A stretch of 64,000 nucleotides of DNA. It comes from Chrysomallon squamiferum. Its lineage: Eukaryota > Mollusca > Gastropoda > Neomphalida > Peltospiridae. The notes under the pieces were generated by a model, which worked only from the letters and a program-made list of their open reading frames with translations, did no database searches and was not told the origin of the DNA. The DNA is taken from assembly GCA_012295275.1 (NCBI GenBank), contig CM022677.1, forward strand, positions 8,111,630-8,175,629, written 5' to 3'. This document shows, piece after piece, positions 61,235 through 64,000 of this stretch; the first letter of the stretch is position 1; every line of letters starts with the position of its first letter. The position numbers and the translations under genes are program-made.

Positions 61235-62215
61235 ATGTGTTTTCCAATTGTGATTGTGTTTTTCACATCACTTGATTTATCTTTCTCCAAACTACTGGCC
61301 GGGTTCGTTCTGCCGCACGGCGGAATTGCTCTGGATCCGAAACATTTCAATACAACCAACCACACAGCAAAACAAGAAGCGTGGAAAATTCACGAAACCT
61401 GCAAATCAGTCGGTCAGACGATTCTGTCTTTATCGCCCGATATACTTTTTCTGAGCATGCCCCATGGTATTTCTGACTTAAATAACTTTGTGTTCTACTT
61501 AAATCCCACAGGAGAAGGCTTTGCAGATACTGATAATTGCAACTGTCCTCCTTGTTGTTATAAAGTAACCGCTAATCTTTCTAGCCAACTTTCGGAAGAC
61601 ATCGTAAATAAATTTGGCTATGCTCGGAATATTTCGGGATTAAGCGGTTATGGTCCACCCGGTAAAAGCGATGAAGCATTTCCAGTGAGGTGAGAAATAG
61701 CATGCATGTAAAAATTAGCATAAACACCTCTTTTTTAAATTAGCATAGACTAATAATACTGACAGCAAGAAAACATTATCGTATAAAAATATAGTTATTG
61801 ATATACCAATTTCTGTTTTCGATTAATGCAAAGTCTCACAAAAGACTGAGGACCCACAATATGCCGTTTTCGAAACGTACAGTACATAAATATTGTATAT
61901 TTATTTGCAATCCTATTGATAATATATTATACAGAAATGTTTCTATATATTTTATCCCAAAACTAACATTATTAATAAATACTCTTGTAAAGTAGTGTCA
62001 AACAATTTTTTCTTTTAAATTTCATTTTCTTGTATTCATTTTGTTACATATTTATTTATTTATTTATTTATTTATTTGGCACACATTAAGATGGGGAGAA
62101 GTGATCCCACTTCATTTGATACCAGATCTGGAAAACACAAAAGTTGTAATTCTCTCGCAGCCCAGCAGACGATATACACATGATGTTGCCATGATATCAG
62201 AACTTCTCCATTTAG
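61235..62215 (+). CDS. LigB-like protein, two 5' exons (gene start)
   Basis: Exon 61235-61689 starts MCFPIVIVFFTS, a hydrophobic stretch that may be a signal peptide, then LLAGFVLPHGGIALDPKHF, LSMPHGISDLNNFVFYLNP and SGLSGYGPPGKSDEAFPVR. It ends at a GT donor (GTGAG, then GTGAGA). Exon 62091-62215 (acceptor CATTAAG) reads WGEVIPLHLIPDLENTKVVI, then SQPSRRYTHDVAMISELLHL and ends phase 1 at G, then GTAGTT. LPHGG and PHG are N-terminal metal-site motifs of the LigB superfamily. The phase-1 end matches exactly the phase-1 start of the exon at 58148. Together the four exons would give about 308 residues, a normal full length. No frameshift or stop is seen. No TATA box was identified; the hAT element occupies the upstream region. 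Confidence 0.8.
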
Positions 62216-64000
62216 GTAGTTCACTGTTTGTCTGTATGCGTGTAAAAATTACATACAATTTGTAAACATTAGTTTATTGGTTATGTAAAATGCCCTCGTC
62301 GCAGATTTGAGCTTCCTGCAATATTTTTTTTTTTTTGACTTTATCAATATTTTGTAACAACTTTAATGTGCTGGAATGTCTGTATAGAATGTCTTCAATT
62401 CCTGCGTAGTTTAAAAAAAGAAAGAAAACAGTATCTGGGTGTTTTTTCCCACTCTGTTTGCAGTCTTATTAGTAACTGTATATACTAACAGTTAGTTATT
62501 TACTACCAAATTTCTGTCATAATGTTGATATAATGTCACGGAATTCAGATTGCTTAACTTTAATTGTTACTTCAAATCACATCCGCTCTTTTATTTTAAC
62601 TATGGAATTGAAGTTGCTTAACTTTAATTATTACTACAATCACATCGCTCTTTTTCTTGTTTCAGCAAATTTTTCAACTCCATGGCGTTGTTATTAAAAA
62701 AGGCTGGCTTTTAGTAATTAAGTAGAGAAGTAAGCGAAGGAAACGGTGAAGACGAGAATTCAGTCAGGCGGGGAAACCAAATGTTTTCCAATGACATTTT
62801 CTTTACGGACGAGTATGGTAAGCAATTGTCTATTCTTATTTTGATAGGGTGTAATGTGCAATTAATCTCTATCAATAAAATGTAATGTTTTAATCTGTCC
62901 TCCGTGCAGATTCTTATTTTGTCTTGGTTCCCTTTATATCCTTACTCGTATCATTAATCAAAATGATTTACACGTATGTTTTATAATGTATTATTATCAA
63001 GTCACCTGTATATCATAATTAAATAATTAATGTAAATCTTAACTTGTATACAGTATAGTGGATAGGTAGACATTGATTTATATAGTTTGCTGTCATTTTA
63101 GCGTTTATATTCTTTGTTAGATGGCCACTAAAGCACCTTGTTACCCTAGACTGAGCCTTAATAAAACATCCAAGGTGTTTAAAGGTGTGAGCCCCGTGAC
63201 AGTCGTCTCTTTATAACACTCCACAGTGAACCATCATAACACATTTCTGAACAGCTGTATTTAAACATACTCTAATTAATACGCATTGTAAAATTACCCG
63301 ATTTATACCATCAGCCAGTTTCATTCATCTGCAGTCATAAGGCGAACCAGTTTTCATTTTTTGTCGTATTTCATCAGTAAAGTTTGTATTTTCTATGCAG
63401 CTATATTTAAAAAAAAGTAAAATAAAAAAACTTTCACTGCTATTCAGCTTGGTACAGTGTGACAACCTGATTAGTGCCTCTTTGGCAGACTTGTTTTTAA
63501 TTGCAATTTTGTTTTCTTTGTAGTGAATTATAGAAAATTCACTAAATCTTTATTTTTATATGCCCATTAAAGCAGAATGTCTCCTACATTTTATCTTAAA
63601 TATCTTATTATATTACGATAATATTTATTTAGCTATCTTGTATACTCATGTTTATAATTTATATTTTTACAGTCGTTAACTGTTTGCCTAATTAAAGACA
63701 GAAAATGGTGGTATATACACAAAAACTAAATGTAGCGTATGCAGATGTACATGGGCTATTTAGAAGCTGTTTTATATAATTAGGGGAAGTTCCGTTATTT
63801 AATAAACTAAGAAACACTGGGGTTTAAGTAACTGAAAATTGGTATTGAAAGCTTCAAAGTAAATTCAGAAAGGCTATCTGCAGAGCTGTAGCTATGGGTG
63901 TATAAGTAGCGGCACAGGTTTTGAACGAAATCTCTTTGATCAGTCAGATTCGCTCCTTTTTTTCGTGAGATTCGCTCGGTCAGATTCGCTCAGATTCGCT
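62216..64000. other. Presumed intron, no further exon seen
   Basis: AT-rich. No match to the LigB-like 3' exons was found before the window end. A small tandem of AGATTCGCTC lies at 63944-64000. A GC-richer patch at 62735-62775 has no recognisable frame. Confidence 0.6.

Overview
This window looks like AT-rich, repeat-dense animal nuclear DNA. The evidence is spliced genes with GT-AG introns, a eukaryotic 5S rRNA sequence, hAT and LINE-type transposon remains, TTAGGG-like interstitial repeats, very abundant microsatellites, and a 200-base run of N at 15944-16143. A lophotrochozoan, perhaps a mollusc, is my best guess from the repeat style and the LigB-type gene; this is inference.

Region 1 (1-31.3 kb): two near-identical direct copies of a segment of at least 10.9 kb (1-10908 and about 16600-27585, offset about 16.67 kb), each followed by a diverged second half. 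Read on the minus strand, the second halves carry small exon-like blocks that resemble CAMSAP/patronin (microtubule minus-end binding proteins): a coiled-coil block, an N-terminal block with a GIYVME motif, a TALIDALMF block and a calponin-homology block. Both copies end in a terminal minus-strand exon (8341-8436 and 24966-25112) whose frame survives an exact 51-base, 17-codon difference. Most other blocks are broken by frameshifts and stops and are partly out of order, so I read this as a decaying tandem paralogue cluster with one better-kept tail exon.

Region 2 (31.3-49.2 kb): mostly AT-rich non-coding DNA and long arrays. It holds a possible first exon (33585-33675), a proline/threonine-rich exon (36856-37043), a leucine-rich-repeat exon (37917-38042), an LRR-derived 64-bp minisatellite, a 1.4 kb GT-rich minisatellite (40295-41715), a telomere-like patch, and several short unidentified exon-like islands on the plus strand. 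They may be remains of one plus-strand LRR gene.

Region 3 (49.2-53.2 kb): a 5'-truncated LINE RNase H tail on the minus strand, then a mosaic of simple repeats and shared blocks around one 5S rRNA sequence (52536-52654). The blocks look like relics of a 5S unit with a period near 620 bp.

Region 4 (53.3-64 kb): a degenerate DDE-transposase-like gene ending in a small Tudor-like module, a tandemly duplicated AT-rich tract, and the main host gene signal: four exons of a LigB-like (class III extradiol dioxygenase superfamily) protein in permuted order. The two 3' exons (58148-58834) lie upstream of the two 5' exons (61235-62215), with a 1.6 kb hAT element (59593-61193, TIRs and an 8-bp target duplication) between them. 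This is either the end of one gene copy followed by the start of the next, or an assembly permutation.
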